A DNA stretch of 64,000 nucleotides from CAYOPZ01 sp964406005 (GTDB lineage: Bacteria > Bacteroidota > Bacteroidia > Bacteroidales > SM23-62), in NCBI GenBank assembly GCA_964406005.1, contig CAYOPZ010000005.1, positions 48,169-112,168 of the forward strand. The letters run 5' to 3'. Numbering within the stretch: position 1 is the stretch's first letter; each line of letters begins with the position of its first letter. The notes under the pieces were generated by a model, which did no database searches, was not told where the DNA came from, and saw only the letters and a list, made by a program, of their open reading frames with translations. Of this stretch, positions 8,644 through 18,034 are shown in pieces. Position numbers and translations under genes: made by a program.

Positions 8644-10764
8644 CTATTCCCGCTCGAGTACTTCATTGTAAATCCTTGATTCCGTGATGGGAATTTCTTT
8701 TGTCTGATAGCCTCTTGCTGAAATCAGCAGGGCTTCCGAGCTCATGGGTATTTCGAACTTGAACTCCCCCCTGGCATTTGTAACGGTTTCGGCTGCAGTG
8801 TCCTTGACACGTATGGAAGCCCCGTTGATCGGCTCGCCCGAAGTGGTCCTGATAACCCCCCTCAGCTCATTGGGATTGATATTTTCCCGGGTCCTTCTTC
8901 TGAAATTCATAACCTGCTGCCTGGAAGCCTTGGCCTGGTTGTTATCCGGTTCGAGCTCCAGCACCCTGTCATAGTACCCGATAGACCTGTCAAAATAAGG
9001 TATTTTCTCATCCGGTTCCTTTGCGTTCTCGCTCCTCATGAACCATACGTTCGCCTTCCCGCTGTACCCGTCAGCCTGGAATTTCTTGTTATCCGGGTCA
9101 ATATGGATCATACGGTCATAATAATGTTCTGCCCTGGAGTATTCCTTATTTATAAGATAATAATATCCCAGATACCCGAAAGCTTCAACCATGGCGGGGG
9201 CATTTGAAACCGAATCGGCCCTTGCTTTTTCGATCAGGGTCTCGAATTTGGGCCTGGCAAGATTCCTCTTGAAATCGGGATCCATCCTGGAATAGGTCCT
9301 GGCGATCATCAGGTAGTTCTGAATGTTATCGGGGTATTTCTTGCCTACGATTTTGAAAATAGAGTCTGCTTTCGAATAATCCTCTGCCATATAATACGCC
9401 CTTCCAACCTGGAGGTAATCACCAACATCATCCCGTCCGTACCGGATCATTTTTTCCCAGGTCATTGCAGCGCCTTCATACCTTTTATGGGTATAATAAG
9501 CATTGGCGATCTCATTCATGAGTTTTGTATCCTCCGGGTCCATTGCAAGCGCGCTCTCATAAGCCTCGAATGCACGGTCGATCTCCGCTTCCGCACGGGC
9601 AATGCTTCCGGGATCCGTGAGATTTTCATAGCCGGCGTTCTTTTTCAGCAGGATCTTTGCAAGGGTGGTATAGTCTCTCTGGATCAGATTCTCGGCCGGA
9701 AGATCCCGGAAAAGCGCATCCAGGTACTCCAGGGCCCTGTCAAGGTCGGAGTCTTCCTTATCGTAGCAGGAGTAGGCTGCGATCCGGTTCAGGTATGCCC
9801 TGGATTTGTCCACTTTGAAAATCTCTTCCACCGTACTGATCACTTCGTCATACTCCTTTGCATAGTACAAGGCATTCACGTACCGGATCTTGGCAGGGAT
9901 GTTCCCTGCGGTAAGGTCGAGGTATTTCCTGAAATACTCCTTTGACTGGTCATACCGGCCGGCCAGGGAATACAACTGGCCGAGTTCCCTGTAGGCCGGC
10001 GCAAATGCAGCATCTATGCTGATGGCCTGTTCATAATAAGGGATCGCCGCCATCAGGCTGCGCGCCCTGACATAAATGCTGCCGATTTTCATATTGGCCG
10101 TAGGGGAAGTGGGATCATAGTCCTGTGCAAGGTTATAATACTTGACGGCGTTTGATCCGTCGTTGATTAAATTATATATATCACCGGCAATAAGATATAT
10201 GTCGGGGTTTGTCCTGTCAATGCTCAGCGCCTCCCTGATGTAGGGCAGTGCTTTCGATGTATCGACCTTCCCTTCCCGGATATAGGACTCGGCGATTTTG
10301 GCAAGCGCAAAGGCATAATCCCCGGGGTTCTTGATCTTCTTTACTTTCTTGTATGCAGGAAGCTTGCCCCTGGCCTTCTGGCGCAGTTGCTCCGCTTTCC
10401 CGTCCTCACCGAGAAGGAAGGCCATTTTTGCCAGTCCTATGTAATTGAGAGACTCGGTGGAATCTGCCTCCACACCCATTTCATAAATCCCCCTTGCCCG
10501 GTTCACCTCGACGGTTATGGAATTGGAAATGGAATCGGCAAAATAATTCTGAATTGTGTTTTCCCCGTAGTAAAAGTATGTTTTCGGGTTGCCCGGCTCC
10601 GCCTGAATGAGAGCCCGGAATATTGAATCCGCGGCATCGAAACGTTCACTTTTCGTGAACTCTATGGCAGATTCAAGGTCCTGGGTAAATGCGCTGTTGC
10701 ATGACAGCATGCCCGCAATACCCGAAAGAAGAACGATCAAACCTCTGTTTATCCTTTTTTTCAT
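8644..10764 (-). CDS. TPR-repeat protein with C-terminal carboxypeptidase-regulatory-like domain
   Basis: A 706-residue protein with an N-terminal signal segment (residues 1-28), so probably periplasmic or membrane-anchored. Most of it is a run of tetratricopeptide repeats from about 30 to 615, with clear units such as PDIYLIAGDIYNLINDGSNA and APAYRELGQLYSLAGRYDQ. The last 85 residues form a CarboxypepD_reg-type beta domain (GVIRTTSGEPINGASIRVKD). It sits between the PstS-like lipoprotein gene and exbB on the same strand. TPR proteins commonly accompany Bacteroidota exb/tonB operons from my knowledge of these clusters. A role as a periplasmic scaffold for the TonB system is likely but not shown. 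Confidence 0.85.
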   Translation of the reverse strand: MKKRINRGLIVLLSGIAGMLSCNSAFTQDLESAIEFTKSERFDAADSIFRALIQAEPGNPKTYFYYGENTIQNYFADSISNSITVEVNRARGIYEMGVEADSTESLNYIGLAKMAFLLGEDGKAEQLRQKARGKLPAYKKVKKIKNPGDYAFALAKIAESYIREGKVDTSKALPYIREALSIDRTNPDIYLIAGDIYNLINDGSNAVKYYNLAQDYDPTSPTANMKIGSIYVRARSLMAAIPYYEQAISIDAAFAPAYRELGQLYSLAGRYDQSKEYFRKYLDLTAGNIPAKIRYVNALYYAKEYDEVISTVEEIFKVDKSRAYLNRIAAYSCYDKEDSDLDRALEYLDALFRDLPAENLIQRDYTTLAKILLKKNAGYENLTDPGSIARAEAEIDRAFEAYESALAMDPEDTKLMNEIANAYYTHKRYEGAAMTWEKMIRYGRDDVGDYLQVGRAYYMAEDYSKADSIFKIVGKKYPDNIQNYLMIARTYSRMDPDFKRNLARPKFETLIEKARADSVSNAPAMVEAFGYLGYYYLINKEYSRAEHYYDRMIHIDPDNKKFQADGYSGKANVWFMRSENAKEPDEKIPYFDRSIGYYDRVLELEPDNNQAKASRQQVMNFRRRTRENINPNELRGVIRTTSGEPINGASIRVKDTAAETVTNARGEFKFEIPMSSEALLISARGYQTKEIPITESRIYNEVLERE

Positions 10765-10793
10765 TACGATAATTTATTGTAAATGTATAATAT

Positions 10794-11750
10794 TTATTGA
10801 TTTTCCAATTGTATCAGCCTGACCGGCATGGTTGCGGGAACAAGTCCCGACTTCAGGACAATCCTCTGACCCTTTTCCCCGGCCAGCCAGGATATAAATC
10901 CTGACCCCAGGCCCGTAAAGGTTTCCCGCGAATGTGCATAAACTTCCCTGGTGAAGGGATACGATTCATCGTATATCGAGCCCTGGTAAGGAAGGTAGTA
11001 CAAACTCTGGTCCAGAAAAGGCCCGGATATGGCAGCCACCTTGATCCTGTTTATGAAACTCATGCTGAGCGAATCCTCGGGGTCGCTGATCCAGTTCACA
11101 CTGACGATCCCCAGACCGTCCGGATTCCCTTCGATATAGTCTATGACTTCCTGATTGCTTTCAACCGCATAAAAATTATCCGGCAGATTCTCCGTGATCT
11201 CGAATTTCTCCTTGAAATACCTTATGTTGCCCGACCTTGTATGGTCGAAAACGACATTGATCCTGCCCAGTTCCGATGCCGGATCTATCTCTTTCCACCG
11301 GGTTATTTTGCCCTGGAATATATCCCTGACTACGTCGTACCTTAACAGCGAATCCATATTCTCCCTGTTGATGACAAGGGCCAGTGCATCATAGGCAAAA
11401 GCAGTCGTGCGAACAACGATAAGCTGGTCCCTGAGATCCTGGATCTGGTCGTCCCTCAGTTTATAACTGGATACTATCATCTGCACGGAATCATTCATGA
11501 AATCCGATACGACATCGTACTCCGGCTTGTAATCAGCGGTAATTTTCGCGTAGGGATAATACGCAGTAAAGGTCTTGATCTCTGAATCCACCAGCAATTC
11601 AAAGGATTCGTCCACGCTGATGGTAATGTCCCCGCTTGTAGGCGTTTCATTGACCCCGGTTCCGCCGCCCCTGCATGAAATCATCACATACAGCAATCCC
11701 GCCGGGAAAAATATCCGGAAATGGAAGATCGTATGAAATAAGCGGTTCAT
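10794..11750 (-). CDS. PstS-like substrate-binding lipoprotein
   Basis: A 318-residue protein with a lipoprotein signal ending at Cys26 (VMISCRGGG). It has the fold signature of PstS-type phosphate-binding proteins: an early SVDESFELLVDSEIKTF segment, KITRWKEIDP, DHTRSGNIRYFKEKF and a C-terminal YAHSRETFTGLGSGFISWL. No phosphate ABC permease or ATPase gene is nearby. It lies between the 78-residue membrane protein and the TPR gene and reads into the exb/tonB block, so it may have been recruited to TonB-linked uptake or signalling rather than to a Pst transporter. Ligand identity (phosphate or another oxyanion) is uncertain. Confidence 0.82.
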   Translation of the reverse strand: MNRLFHTIFHFRIFFPAGLLYVMISCRGGGTGVNETPTSGDITISVDESFELLVDSEIKTFTAYYPYAKITADYKPEYDVVSDFMNDSVQMIVSSYKLRDDQIQDLRDQLIVVRTTAFAYDALALVINRENMDSLLRYDVVRDIFQGKITRWKEIDPASELGRINVVFDHTRSGNIRYFKEKFEITENLPDNFYAVESNQEVIDYIEGNPDGLGIVSVNWISDPEDSLSMSFINRIKVAAISGPFLDQSLYYLPYQGSIYDESYPFTREVYAHSRETFTGLGSGFISWLAGEKGQRIVLKSGLVPATMPVRLIQLENQ

Positions 11751-11822
11751 AGACTTTGCAATTCGCTCCGGGGTTGTCCTCTGTATGAATTATTTAAAGG
11801 CAAAAATCATTCCAAATATACC

Positions 11823-12059
11823 CTAATTATCTTCGTCATCGTGCCCGGCAAAAAAAACTTCACGCACCTGCTCGTACGTCTGGAACCCCCTTGCCAGGCT
11901 GTAAACGCCCATTGCTGCACCGAAGATGACCCTGATCGTCATTTCAATGTGATCGAACAGGGGTGAAAATACGAATAAGAGTCCGATTCCCATAAAAAAG
12001 AATACCATTATTGCCCCGAATATTACTTTGGCCCTCTGAATCAGATCATTCCCGCTCAT
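11823..12059 (-). CDS. Small two-helix membrane protein
   Basis: A 78-residue protein with two hydrophobic segments (about 9-32 and 39-58) and an acidic C-terminal tail (GHDDEDN). I do not recognise a characterised family. It is the first gene of the run that continues through the PstS-like, TPR, exbB, exbD, exbD and tonB genes. The gap to the next gene is 72 bases. A small membrane partner of the TonB system is a guess from position only. Confidence 0.7.
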   Translation of the reverse strand: MSGNDLIQRAKVIFGAIMVFFFMGIGLLFVFSPLFDHIEMTIRVIFGAAMGVYSLARGFQTYEQVREVFFAGHDDEDN

Positions 12060-12097
12060 AAATGCTTTCTTCTTTCAGGAAATCCGGAAAATTTTCA

Positions 12098-12105
12098 CAA
12101 ATATA
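12098..12105 (-). promoter_or_regulatory. Candidate -7 element before the TonB-system operon
   Basis: The minus strand reads TATATTTG, an exact TAnnTTTG match, 39 bases upstream of the first gene of the run (start at 12059). It lies in the 82-base AT-rich gap after the aldolase operon. No convincing -33 element was found at 19-21 bases. Confidence 0.35.
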
Positions 12106-12141
12106 AAAAGTTCGTTTAAGAATATAATAAAATTGGAGGGT

Positions 12142-13440
12142 TTAGAGAAATTTTCGCCTCAGATCCTGGATTTCGTTGTCCCCGAGGGGTACGAGTTCCC
12201 CGAGAGGTGCGCACATGACAAGTGATTTTGCACTGAATTCCGCGACTTCCAGCCGGTCAAAGGTCTGAAGCAGTTTATCCCCCGTGACCAGTACGGCATC
12301 GTTTTGTATGATCAGGGCGGGGGTGTTCTCATTGAGCAGGTCCGGAATGTCACTGTCGGAAAGGAACTGGTGGCCGAAAGGGACAACGGGGATATCCTGC
12401 AGGAAGATCCAGCTTTCCGGAATGGTCCTGACATCGAGCCTGGTTTTGGTGACCCCGAAAGACATGATGTTGGGCGCCTGTGTATTGATGATTGAATTGA
12501 TATGCGGGCCTTTCGCGTAAATCCTCTCATGCACCTTCGCCGCCCTGCTGGGAAGCTTTCCTTTTTCGCGTTTCCCGTCCCTGATCAGGACAATGTCCTG
12601 AAGGTCAAGCTCCCACCTCGGAACGCCGGTCGGAGTAATAAGGAAATCATTCCCCTCCAGCCTGACCGATACGGTCCCGTACGAACCGATCATGAGGCCT
12701 TGTTCACAGGCCCTGCGCACCAGGTTGCAGATGTTCCTGCGGCTCGAGAGTTCGTCCGTGGTATGCGTTGTCGCCTCAAATTCAGGCAGATCACCCGGGA
12801 TCTGGCTTTCGAATTCACTTATCTGGTCATCTGTCAGGTAGACGGGCTCCCCGACCGTGGATGCCCCTATTATGGTCCGGCAGGCAAATTCAAAGGTTTC
12901 AAACCTTATGAATGCATCCATAAGGTCGTTGCCTCCCACCACCGTCCCGTGGTTTTCCATCACAACCGCATTGTGCCCTTTTTTGAATTCGGCTGCGATC
13001 ACCTTTCCCAGCCCTTCTCCTCCCGGAATGGAATACTTTGCATACCCGATGGTCCCGCAGATGTGCTTTGCCTGGGGTATGACATTCATATCGGGGACCT
13101 TCCGGACTATGCTGAACGAGACAAGTGCCGGCGGATGTGCATGGATCACCGCCCTGATGTCGGGCCTTGCCTGGTAAACTGCCTTATGGAACGGAAATTC
13201 CGACGAAGGCTTGTGATGGCCCTTCACCGTCCCGTCTTTCCTGACGCAGACAATGTCCTTCCTGTCGAGCGATCCCTTGTCGATGGCAGACGGTGTGACC
13301 CAGATATCCCCGGAGTCATCGATGATGGATATATTCCCGCCCGATGTGGTGGTCATACCGGCATTATAGATCCTGCCGATGATCTCCGTGATCTGGTCAC
13401 GGGGATGCATTAATTTCGTATCCAGTTTCTTGTACTGCAT
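12142..13440 (-). CDS. Two-domain class II aldolase/adducin-family protein with a degenerate second domain
   Basis: A 432-residue protein made of two tandem class II aldolase domains (about 10-205 and 225-425). The first keeps all expected active-site residues: the GGNIS phosphate loop, the Glu of PSSE, the zinc ligands in IHAHPP, and the third His in ENHGTV. The second aligns clearly but has PSRAA in place of PSSE, NTQAP in place of HAHPP, and QNDAVL in place of ENHGTV. It has therefore lost the catalytic Glu and all three zinc ligands. The second half may be structural or regulatory. It is the last gene of the E2/E1/PHP/aldolase operon, 12 bases after the SorE-like dehydrogenase. The expected chemistry is cleavage, epimerisation or decarboxylation of a sugar phosphate; the substrate is unknown. 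Confidence 0.88.
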   Translation of the reverse strand: MQYKKLDTKLMHPRDQITEIIGRIYNAGMTTTSGGNISIIDDSGDIWVTPSAIDKGSLDRKDIVCVRKDGTVKGHHKPSSEFPFHKAVYQARPDIRAVIHAHPPALVSFSIVRKVPDMNVIPQAKHICGTIGYAKYSIPGGEGLGKVIAAEFKKGHNAVVMENHGTVVGGNDLMDAFIRFETFEFACRTIIGASTVGEPVYLTDDQISEFESQIPGDLPEFEATTHTTDELSSRRNICNLVRRACEQGLMIGSYGTVSVRLEGNDFLITPTGVPRWELDLQDIVLIRDGKREKGKLPSRAAKVHERIYAKGPHINSIINTQAPNIMSFGVTKTRLDVRTIPESWIFLQDIPVVPFGHQFLSDSDIPDLLNENTPALIIQNDAVLVTGDKLLQTFDRLEVAEFSAKSLVMCAPLGELVPLGDNEIQDLRRKFL

Positions 13441-13452
13441 GGTTTTAAATCG

Positions 13453-14715
13453 TTAAATCCTTTTTCCGTTTTCCAGCAGGAATGCCTCGGCCTCGGCATT
13501 CCACAGGCCCCTGTGCTTCCTGCATATTTCCGCCAGCCCTGCAAACAATTCGTTTTCCCTGCCTTTTTCCTGAAAATCGCTTATGGCCGTCAAGGGCATA
13601 TCGAGATGGGTATAGATCAGTTTCTTGCCTCCGGGCAGGGTGGGCAGGTTGCGGGTGGCATACATGACCGAATTGAGCCCCCCGACGTGCGTAACCAGGT
13701 AGGCCGGGTTCAGCCTGCCCCCGGCCATCATCCCGATGACCCTCCGGATGTCATCCGTATTCCCTGCATTTGTGGCCACAATGTGTGTGGCATTGTAATG
13801 GGCGTTGTAGAAATTGAATTCCGCACTGAACTTCGGATCGGCCGGACCCGCAAAAAAATTCAGGCAGCCGTCGGTGGCCAGCAGGCGGTCCGCCTGCTCG
13901 ACGAGCGGCTTGACGGGAGCAAAAATGAGGATGTCGTCAAAACCGTTATTTTCGCCCGTTAATGCTCTCAGGCGGGCTTCCGCCTCCGGCTGTCCGGCCG
14001 TATTGACATATTTCAGATCCATCCCCTGGCCTGCAGCTTCTTCCACGGTGATCAGCCCTGCGATATAATCCAGGCGTTCCTGGTCGATGTCCGTTACAAC
14101 AAGCAGGGACGGCCTCCTGTTGGTATGCACTATAAAATCGATGGCTGCCGTTCCCATGGGGCCGGCAGCGCCCAGCATGGCCATTCTGCCTCCTTCCCTG
14201 ATGCCCATTTCATGGACATATGAACCGAAACGGGTATGGTAGTGCGCCTCGAAGGTTCCTGCCACGCAGGAGTAAGGTTCCGCAAGGGAACTGATGAAAT
14301 AGGAATCCGCCTCGAAAGGTATGATGCAGTTCCGCTCCAGGTACACTGCCGGTATGATGACATGGGTCGCATCGCCCCCGAAGTATTCGAATGAATAGCC
14401 GGCGGCCTCCAGGGTGAGCTCCCCCAGTGCAGGTTGCACCGTGAACTTGTCTCCCGCCTTGAATGAATCCTTCCACCTGTCCCCGATCTCAAGCATCTTC
14501 CCTGCAAATTCATGTCCGATGATCACCGGCCTGTCCGCGACATTACCGGGCACACGCTTGTGATCCCCGCCCTGTTTGCTTGCCTTGTATGACGACATGC
14601 AAAGGCTGTCCGAAATGACCTCGGCCAGGATCTCGTCATCCCTGATGGCAGGCAGCTCGAACTGTTCCAGCCGCAGATCGTCTTTTCCGTATAGTCTTAC
14701 TGCTTTGGTTTTCAC
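13453..14715 (-). CDS. Zinc-binding medium-chain dehydrogenase, L-sorbose-1-phosphate reductase (SorE)-like
   Basis: A 420-residue MDR-superfamily enzyme starting at a GTG at 14715; an in-frame stop lies just upstream, so no longer start exists. The N-terminal part has the catalytic zinc region (SDSLCMSSYKA and VIIGHEFAG). The nucleotide fold follows (MAMLGAAGPMGTAAIDF, about 185-200). It lacks the four-Cys structural zinc loop. The pattern VQPALGELTLEAAGYSFEYFGG resembles, from memory, SorE-type ketose-1-phosphate reductases of about 410 residues. The likely reaction is NAD(P)-dependent interconversion of a sugar phosphate ketone and alcohol. It lies 95 bases after the aldolase/SDR fusion and 12 bases before the two-domain aldolase. 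The SorE name is moderately supported; the actual substrate is not. Confidence 0.8.
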   Translation of the reverse strand: MKTKAVRLYGKDDLRLEQFELPAIRDDEILAEVISDSLCMSSYKASKQGGDHKRVPGNVADRPVIIGHEFAGKMLEIGDRWKDSFKAGDKFTVQPALGELTLEAAGYSFEYFGGDATHVIIPAVYLERNCIIPFEADSYFISSLAEPYSCVAGTFEAHYHTRFGSYVHEMGIREGGRMAMLGAAGPMGTAAIDFIVHTNRRPSLLVVTDIDQERLDYIAGLITVEEAAGQGMDLKYVNTAGQPEAEARLRALTGENNGFDDILIFAPVKPLVEQADRLLATDGCLNFFAGPADPKFSAEFNFYNAHYNATHIVATNAGNTDDIRRVIGMMAGGRLNPAYLVTHVGGLNSVMYATRNLPTLPGGKKLIYTHLDMPLTAISDFQEKGRENELFAGLAEICRKHRGLWNAEAEAFLLENGKRI

Positions 14716-14810
14716 ACGAAAGTATTTAAATTAAACATCATGTTATCAATATGTTATTAACTCCGTTTTTATTACGGATTTTTTTACAGGTACATAATAA
14801 TTATTTCAGG

Positions 14811-16778
14811 TCAACGCAACATATTCTGTCCTCCCGTAACCGGGACGGCCTGACCGGTCTCATACTCCTGCTCCAGGATGTAGAGCACGGCTTTCAGCAC
14901 ATCCTCCGTCCGGCATCCCCGGCCCAGGGGCACCTGTTCCTCATAGTGCTTTCTGACATCTTCAATGTTTTTTGCTCCCGGGACCTTTCCCGCCTTCAGA
15001 TACTGTACGAACAGCCCGTTTTCGGGATCCGACCAGAGCGGGCCTTCAAAAAAATTCCCCGGGCATATGGAATTCACCTTGATCCTGCAGGGCGCCAGTT
15101 CCAGCGCGAAGGACTGTGTCAGGCCTATCCCCCCGAATTTTCCGCCTGCATAGGCAAAATTCTTCCTGCTGCCCGCAAGCCCGGATTTCGAGTTTACCTG
15201 GATGATGTCCGTGAAATGGTCCTTTTTGTATTCCTGCTGAAGCTTCAGCACCGGAACCGCATATTTAACTCCGTAAAAGTATGCATTGTAGTTGATCCGG
15301 GTTACAAGATCGAACGTGTGCTCGTCCATTTCATCCAGTCCCCCGGCACGCAGTATTCCTGCATTGCTGATGAACACATCGAATCCGCCGAACGACTCCA
15401 CGGTTCTGGCCATCAGGTTCTTCAGGCTGTCCGGGTCCGACACGTCGGTATGTACGAATATGGCCTGGTTCTTCTTTTTCGACTCCATCAGCCTGTCGCG
15501 GAACTTTTCCCCTGCCTTCCCGTTGATGTCTGCGATCACGATGTTGGCACCCTCCTGAAAAAGTCCGCCCGCAATTCCCGAACCGAATCCCATGGCAGCG
15601 CCCGTTACGATCACGGTTTTGCCCCGGACCCTGCCCCCTGCAGCATCCCCTGCGGCCGTTTTCCGCCTGTAATTCTCCACCTCCCAGGTATCGATAAAGC
15701 GGATCTGCGTGTCGGTCATGAAATGCGGTCCGCCGAAAAATCCTGAAAACCAGGAGATCTTCATCATGTCTTCGAATACATCCAGGATGATCTCCGCACC
15801 CGCGGCATTTTCGCCGGCCCCTATCATTCCGATCCCCTTCATCAGGATCACCCTCGGAAGATGCCCGTGCTCTTTCCTGAAGCCGGTGATCCGTGCTTCG
15901 AGGTTCTTCAGCACCCTCCCGGGGGCAGCGGTTCCGTCGCAGTAAATGTAGTTCGATTTGCAGTATACGATGATATCGGGTGTAAAAGGCCTGTCTATCT
16001 TCCGGTAATTCGCTTCAGATTCGAGGAAATGTTCGGTCAGGGCATTTCGCCTGATGCGGAGGGTTTTCAGGCCCTCCCCTGAAAGCAACATCCTCAGGGC
16101 CGGGACGATGCCTGTAACCTCCTGCGGGACCGGTATGTCCTGATCCGGAAGTTTCCCGGAGATCTCCGCTTCAATGGTTTTGAAAACCCTGTCGTACCGG
16201 GACCTGATTTCCGCCGTTGTATCCGCACCCACAAAGATCCCGTGATTCTGAAGGAAAATGATGGCGGGATCCCCGCCCTCTTTTTTCCTGTAAGCGGCAA
16301 GCTGCCTTTCGATTTCCTTGAAAAGGATGTACCCCGGATCCGTGTAGGGGACATACAGGGCATCCCTTCCGAAAAGCCGCTCCACCTCTTCCTCCGCCCT
16401 GTTGCCGCACATCAGGCCGTTTACCAGGGTCGGATGAAGGTGCACGACGAACCTGAACGGGATCAGGTCATGCAGGGAGGTCTCCACCGAGGGCCTGCGG
16501 TCCTTTGTCAGGCATGCCGCCGTCAGATCGTCCTTGATCTCGCTTTCGCGCCGGAAAGGGTCTTCGGAATACTTCCCTGAAGAGATCTTCTGCAATTTCC
16601 CGCGGTCAAGCACCGCGAAACCTTCCGGGCCTATGCCGGCGAGGGCGTGGCCGCTCGCCTTGACCCATATCCTGCCGGGCGTTTTCATGGATGTGTTTCC
16701 GCCCCCGGCGATCACAAATCGCTTGTCCTTCCCGTACATGCGGGATATATCAATAAGCTGCTGAAGGTCTTTTTCCAT
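14811..16778 (-). CDS. Class II aldolase / short-chain dehydrogenase fusion (RhaEW/YuxG-like)
   Basis: A 655-residue fusion. Residues about 1-230 form a class II aldolase domain with GGGNTSMK, the catalytic Glu in SVETSLHD, zinc ligands in VVHLHP, and the third His in LQNHGIF. Residues about 385-655 form a classical SDR domain with TGAAMGFGSG, the NAG motif SNAGIL and the catalytic pair YAGGK. This architecture matches bifunctional rhamnulose-1-phosphate aldolase/lactaldehyde dehydrogenases (RhaEW, B. subtilis YuxG), in which the aldehyde made by cleavage is oxidised by the second domain. The rhamnose operon at 31496-35235 lacks an aldolase, so this protein could complete it. However, its own operon is under a different regulator and may handle another sugar. 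It starts 2 bases after the PHP gene. Confidence 0.88.
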   Translation of the reverse strand: MEKDLQQLIDISRMYGKDKRFVIAGGGNTSMKTPGRIWVKASGHALAGIGPEGFAVLDRGKLQKISSGKYSEDPFRRESEIKDDLTAACLTKDRRPSVETSLHDLIPFRFVVHLHPTLVNGLMCGNRAEEEVERLFGRDALYVPYTDPGYILFKEIERQLAAYRKKEGGDPAIIFLQNHGIFVGADTTAEIRSRYDRVFKTIEAEISGKLPDQDIPVPQEVTGIVPALRMLLSGEGLKTLRIRRNALTEHFLESEANYRKIDRPFTPDIIVYCKSNYIYCDGTAAPGRVLKNLEARITGFRKEHGHLPRVILMKGIGMIGAGENAAGAEIILDVFEDMMKISWFSGFFGGPHFMTDTQIRFIDTWEVENYRRKTAAGDAAGGRVRGKTVIVTGAAMGFGSGIAGGLFQEGANIVIADINGKAGEKFRDRLMESKKKNQAIFVHTDVSDPDSLKNLMARTVESFGGFDVFISNAGILRAGGLDEMDEHTFDLVTRINYNAYFYGVKYAVPVLKLQQEYKKDHFTDIIQVNSKSGLAGSRKNFAYAGGKFGGIGLTQSFALELAPCRIKVNSICPGNFFEGPLWSDPENGLFVQYLKAGKVPGAKNIEDVRKHYEEQVPLGRGCRTEDVLKAVLYILEQEYETGQAVPVTGGQNMLR

Positions 16779-16780
16779 GT

Positions 16781-18007
16781 TCAGGCCTGTGAAGTGAATT
16801 CTTTAATAACGGCATTGCCGAGGTCTATATGGAATTTACGGCCGGAACGGCCGGTAATCCCCCTGTCATTTACCAGTCCCGTTTTTCCCCTGGCCACCAG
16901 GTACTGGTGGGCCGCCAGTGCGCAGCAGCCTTCCCAGGACACCTTTTTCAGTTCCGGGGTAAGCGCCCTGTTCTTTTCCACGCTTACCGCGATGGGAAAC
17001 AGGCCCGGGGAATTGTGTTCGGTCCCGAAAGTTATAATATATTCTTTTCGATGGAAAAAATCCACGAATTCCTTCAGCTTCGCCAGGGAATTTCTTGCGG
17101 GGATCAGTTCCAGGCAGCTTACATTGAGGGATCCCAGGACCTCATCCATCCTGTCCCAGTCACTTTCGAATCCCGTCATTTTTCCATGCCTGTCGTCGAG
17201 CAGTACCGGATAGCACGGAACACCTTCCGCATTGAGAATAAAATCAATGATCCTGCCGATTTCAGGAAATGCCGCAGTATCCTCCGGTACAAAGGCCTTC
17301 CCTCCTTTTTTCAGCAGTACAGAGCGGATCTCGTTCTCGACTGCGGCTTCATCATCAGGAGCGGCGGACAACGGTTTCCCGTCAAAAAGCCTGAGGTAAA
17401 ACCCGTCCCGCGCCTGCTCCCGGGGAAAGGATTCCGCAATGCCTTCCCTTATGGCTTTGGCGATATGCCTTTCGCGGACCAGGTTTTCCGCATATTTCTC
17501 CTTCACCCCTTCATAATCCAGGCCGAACGGCGCACCCGCCGACCGGAGGTGTGCGTCTGCCTTCCGGATCATTTCCCTGACCTGGTCCTGGCTCTTTACC
17601 ATAAGGTCGTCCAGAAACCCTTGATGGCGGCCGGATAATTCAAGGGGATATCTCAGGGCCTTGCCGCTGAAATATACCCTGCCGGGATTGTTGGGATCAT
17701 TCACGCGTATATCTTTTTCCTGCAGCTCCTTCATCAATCCCATGAATTCGATGTTGAAAAGGGGGAATATCCTGAATTTCCCGCTCAGCCGGGCGAACTC
17801 ATCGTATCCGTCTACGGTATAGAAATCGTTTATGCCCAACACCTTCACCTTTTCATCCCCGGCCATTTCGAACATCTGGTTTATGCTGCTGAACGCGCAG
17901 AAGGAATAAGGGGAATGAAGGTGCCCGTTCACTTCGGGGACCTCCCCGTCATGCCTCCATTTTCCGATCAGGGTTTCGCTGTCCGGGAATTGTTTGAACC
18001 ATTCCAT
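16781..18007 (-). CDS. PHP-domain protein, probable metal-dependent phosphoesterase
   Basis: A 408-residue cytoplasmic protein with a PHP-type N-terminus: the HxH motif in NGHLHSPYSF (about 29-33), then GINDFYTVDGYDEF, PLFNIEFMG, and a late FGTEHNSPG (about 345). These match the order of metal-ligand motifs in PHP phosphoesterases. A large insert (about 100-270) separates the early and late motifs. PHP enzymes remove phosphate from small phosphorylated metabolites or act in histidine biosynthesis; histidinol phosphatase is unlikely here, given the operon. It lies between the E1 gene (27-base gap) and the aldolase/SDR gene (2-base gap), so it probably acts on an intermediate of the same route. 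Family assignment is good; substrate is unknown. Confidence 0.75.
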   Translation of the reverse strand: MEWFKQFPDSETLIGKWRHDGEVPEVNGHLHSPYSFCAFSSINQMFEMAGDEKVKVLGINDFYTVDGYDEFARLSGKFRIFPLFNIEFMGLMKELQEKDIRVNDPNNPGRVYFSGKALRYPLELSGRHQGFLDDLMVKSQDQVREMIRKADAHLRSAGAPFGLDYEGVKEKYAENLVRERHIAKAIREGIAESFPREQARDGFYLRLFDGKPLSAAPDDEAAVENEIRSVLLKKGGKAFVPEDTAAFPEIGRIIDFILNAEGVPCYPVLLDDRHGKMTGFESDWDRMDEVLGSLNVSCLELIPARNSLAKLKEFVDFFHRKEYIITFGTEHNSPGLFPIAVSVEKNRALTPELKKVSWEGCCALAAHQYLVARGKTGLVNDRGITGRSGRKFHIDLGNAVIKEFTSQA

Positions 18008-18034
18008 GTTGTTCCCTTATATTCGTTAAATTCA

